A stretch of 6,398 nucleotides of DNA from Planctomycetota bacterium (GTDB lineage: Bacteria; Planctomycetota; MHYJ01; JACPRB01). The stretch covers positions 1 through 6,398 of the forward strand of contig JACQFK010000263.1 in NCBI GenBank assembly GCA_016200125.1, given 5' to 3'. Shown piece by piece: positions 4,438-6,398 of this stretch. Position numbers and translations under genes: made by a program. Position 1 is the stretch's first letter. Every line of letters begins with the position of its first letter. The notes beneath the pieces were generated by a model, which saw nothing but the letters and a program-made list of their open reading frames with translations, did no database searches and was not told the origin of the DNA.

Positions 4438-4449
4438 ATGGAGCTTGCG
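4434..4449 (+). promoter_or_regulatory. Weak sigma-54-like promoter of the kinase/regulator unit
   Basis: GGGTATGGAGCTTGCG keeps GG and GC 10 nt apart and an intact TTGC. It differs from the consensus at three positions (T, C and W). The predicted +1 is near 4460, one base before GTG 4461. It is clearly weaker than the five leftward promoters, and a housekeeping promoter cannot be excluded. Confidence 0.4.
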
Positions 4450-4460
4450 ATAGAACCCCC

Positions 4461-6062
4461 GTGAATGCGAACCCGCTGTCGTTCCAGTCGCCGGGAACGG
4501 TGGTTCCCGAGCATGCGCAGGTCCAGCTGCTGGAGGCCATCACCCGGAAGATCAACCTGGGGGCCTCCCTGGAGGAGACCTTCGAACTCATCTACGAGAG
4601 GCTGCACGCCTTCGTCCCTTACAACCGCATCGCGGTCGCCCTGACGGACGAGGCGCGGGAGCGGCTGTACATCATCGCGGCGAAGTCCGACGGCAAGGTG
4701 GTCCTGGGGCGGGGCTACTCGGGCGTGATCGCCGGGTCGAGCCTCGAGCCGCTGATCCGCGGGGGCAAGATCCGCGTCATCAACGACCTGCAGGACTACC
4801 TGGAGAAGAAGCCCGCGAGCGATTCCACGAGGCTGATCGTCCGCGAGGGCATGAAATCCAGCCTGACGCTGCCGCTCCTGATCGAGGGCAAGCCGGTCGG
4901 GGTCATGTTCTTCTCCAGCCGGGCCGCGGGCGTCTACCGTCCGGAGCACGAGGACTTCCTGCGCAACATCGTGGGTCACATGTCGATCGCGGTGGAGCGC
5001 GCCCGGCTGGTGGACGGTCTGCGCGAGCGGACCGAATTCCTGGAGAACATCCTGCAGAGCTCGCTCGACGGGATCGTCGTCGTGGACGGCCAGAACCGGA
5101 TCAAGACTTGGAACGAGGGGGCGCGGCGGATCTTCGGCTACTCGGCCCAGGAGGCGATCGGCCAGCCCTACGAACTCCTGCTGGCGGAGGAGGACCGGAG
5201 CGGCCCCGAGGCGAGGCGGATCCAGGAGGCCGTCGAGAAGAACGGGTTCCTGCGCCGCTGCGAGTGCCTGCGGCGGAACCGGGACGGGCGCCGCCTGGTG
5301 GTGGAGATCTCGGCGACGCTCCTTAAGGACAAGAAGGGCCGCCCGATCGGCCGCTCCTGCATCACGCGGGACGTCACGGACGTCAAGGCGATGCAGCAGG
5401 AGCTGGTGCGGACGCAGAGCCTGGCCGCGGTGGGCGAGATGGCCGCCACGGTCGCGCACGAGATCAAGAATCCGCTGGCGGGCATCAGCGGGGCGATCCA
5501 GGTCCTGGCGGAAGGGATGCCGAAGCAGGACCGCCGGCGCGTGATCGTCGGCGAGATCCTCGACCAGGTGAAGCGCCTCGACACGACGGTGAGGGATCTC
5601 CTGAACTTCGCCCGGCCCATCACGCCGACCCGGCAGGTCCTCGATCTGGCCGAGTCGATCTCGAGCGCCTGGAAGATGCTGGCGCCGCAGTCGGAGGCGA
5701 AAGCTGTGCGCTTCTCGCTGGAAGGCGGCCCGGGCGCGGTGGTCTCCGCCGATCCGCAGCTGCTCCGCCAGGTGTGGGTGAACCTCTTCCAGAACTCGAT
5801 CGAGGCGATGCCGAAGGGCGGCGAGCTCCTGGCCCGCGTGAGCGGGGGCAAGCCGGTCCGCGTGGAGATCCGCGACAGCGGGAACGGCGTCGATGCGTCG
5901 GCGGTGGGGAACATCTGGCGGCCCTTCTTCACCACGAAGACCCGGGGGACGGGCCTCGGGCTTCCCATCGTCAAGAAGATCATCGAAGCCCACGGCGGCC
6001 GGATCTGGTGCGAAAGCGAGCCCCTCAAGAGAACTTCTTTTTTCGTGGAGATTCCGCAATGA
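4461..6062 (+). CDS. Soluble GAF-PAS sensor histidine kinase
   Basis: The protein has 533 aa and no membrane segment or signal peptide, so it senses a cytoplasmic cue. Domains in order: GAF about 23-182, PAS about 190-308 ([19 protein letters not shown] and [11 protein letters not shown] are typical), a HisKA dimerisation domain about 318-386 with phospho-accepting His333 in VAHEIKNPL, and an ATPase domain about 395-533 with N box NLFQNSIEA (Asn445), G1 box RDSGNG (471-476), F box FFTTK (489-493) and G2 box GTGLGL (496-501). It looks fully active and belongs to the NtrB-like type. No Cys/His cluster marks a cofactor in the GAF or PAS. The start is uncertain: GTG 4461 lacks a ribosome site and sits 12 nt past a sigma-54-like GC; GTG 4500, in the loop of a 7-bp hairpin, is the alternative. 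It overlaps the regulator gene by 4 nt. Confidence 0.92.
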   Translation: MNANPLSFQSPGTVVPEHAQVQLLEAITRKINLGASLEETFELIYERLHAFVPYNRIAVALTDEARERLYIIAAKSDGKVVLGRGYSGVIAGSSLEPLIRGGKIRVINDLQDYLEKKPASDSTRLIVREGMKSSLTLPLLIEGKPVGVMFFSSRAAGVYRPEHEDFLRNIVGHMSIAVERARLVDGLRERTEFLENILQSSLDGIVVVDGQNRIKTWNEGARRIFGYSAQEAIGQPYELLLAEEDRSGPEARRIQEAVEKNGFLRRCECLRRNRDGRRLVVEISATLLKDKKGRPIGRSCITRDVTDVKAMQQELVRTQSLAAVGEMAATVAHEIKNPLAGISGAIQVLAEGMPKQDRRRVIVGEILDQVKRLDTTVRDLLNFARPITPTRQVLDLAESISSAWKMLAPQSEAKAVRFSLEGGPGAVVSADPQLLRQVWVNLFQNSIEAMPKGGELLARVSGGKPVRVEIRDSGNGVDASAVGNIWRPFFTTKTRGTGLGLPIVKKIIEAHGGRIWCESEPLKRTSFFVEIPQ

Positions 6063-6398
6063 ACATCCTCGTGGTCGACGACGAGAAGCTGATCCGCTGG
6101 TCCCTGAAGGAGAGGCTCACCCGCGAGGGCCACAGCGTGACCGAGGCCGAGGACGGCAAGTCGGCCGCGGCGGCGCTGGAGGCCGAGCTTCCGGATCTGG
6201 TGCTCCTGGACATGAAGCTTCCCGACACGGACGGGCTGACGATCCTGCGCTCGATCGTCGAGCACGCCCCGGAGCTCCCGGTGATCATCATCACGGCCTA
6301 TTCGACCGTCGACACGGCGGTCGAGGCGATGAGGCTGGGGGCCTACGACTACATCTCCAAGCCCTTCGACATGGACGAGCTGACGATCACGGTGAAGC
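6059..6398 (+). CDS. NtrC-type response regulator, receiver domain (cut by window edge)
   Basis: The 113 visible residues form an almost complete receiver: Asp7-Asp8 in LVVDDEK, phospho-acceptor Asp51 in LLDMKLPD, Thr79 in IIITAYS and Lys101 in ISKPFD. The stretch [27 protein letters not shown] is typical of sigma-54 activators of the NtrC/ZraR class, so an AAA+ domain with a GAFTGA loop and a Fis-type DNA-binding end are expected past the edge; they are not visible here. The ATG overlaps the kinase TGA (ATGA), showing tight co-expression, and makes this its cognate regulator. Given the sigma-54 promoters in the window, it is the obvious candidate activator of the neighbouring leftward units (inference). 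Confidence 0.9.
   Translation, partial: MNILVVDDEKLIRWSLKERLTREGHSVTEAEDGKSAAAALEAELPDLVLLDMKLPDTDGLTILRSIVEHAPELPVIIITAYSTVDTAVEAMRLGAYDYISKPFDMDELTITVK

Noticed and set aside
3387..4460. Long plus-strand frame running into the kinase gene from upstream, which would give an 891-aa protein
   Set aside because: This part is the antisense shadow of the Kdo hydroxylase; its sequence is low-complexity Arg/Gly/Ala/Val without domains, and kinase homology begins only after about 4520.
4287..6059. Minus-strand frame extending the Kdo hydroxylase to 895 aa
   Set aside because: The extra 591 residues are an antisense shadow of the kinase gene; the family length, ribosome site and sigma-54 promoter all support the start at 4286.
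4461..6398. PrsK/PrsR (PEP-CTERM exopolysaccharide) two-component identity
   Set aside because: The kinase lacks the membrane region of PrsK, and no exosortase or PEP-CTERM gene is in the window.
1..6398. CRISPR array, tRNA/rRNA, transposase or phage genes
   Set aside because: No spaced direct repeats, RNA gene signatures, or integrase/transposase motifs were seen on either strand.

Overview
The window comes from a GC-rich, Gram-negative bacterium with lipopolysaccharide: it encodes a Kdo hydroxylase, an enzyme that acts on the Kdo sugar of LPS. Codons end mostly in G or C. The lineage cannot be fixed from this sequence.

Layout. Positions 1-4286 are all read leftwards: an Rrf2-type regulator (cut by the left edge), a 37-aa single-pass membrane microprotein, a 132-aa orphan protein, a membrane-anchored GGDEF diguanylate cyclase, a receiver-only response regulator, a short proline-rich protein, a tandem universal stress protein and a Kdo hydroxylase. 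A 174-bp divergent control region (4287-4460) follows. Rightwards from there run a soluble GAF-PAS histidine kinase and an NtrC-type receiver (cut by the right edge). Kinase and regulator overlap by 4 nt, as do the Kdo hydroxylase and Usp genes.

The main discovery is in the non-coding DNA. Five leftward transcription units are each preceded by a near-consensus sigma-54 (RpoN) -24/-12 element of the form TGGC-N7-TTGC: before the Rrf2 gene, the 132-aa/37-aa pair, the GGDEF gene, the short-protein/receiver pair, and the Kdo hydroxylase/Usp pair. A weaker sigma-54-like element lies before the kinase gene. In four of the five strong cases, and at the kinase gene, the start codon sits 12-15 nt past the -12 GC. 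The predicted mRNAs would therefore be leaderless or nearly so. A dyad resembling GYGCGGARTWTTCCGCRC is centred about 65 bp upstream of the predicted start site for four units and about 74 bp for the fifth.

Working model (inference): the kinase and NtrC-type regulator form a two-component system whose regulator, with RpoN, switches on the adjacent units. The outputs would be LPS modification, stress protein, cyclic di-GMP synthesis, a second-tier Rrf2 regulator, a free receiver that could feed back on the same kinase, and three small uncharacterised proteins. The whole resembles a compact envelope or stress-response regulon. The signal it senses is unknown.
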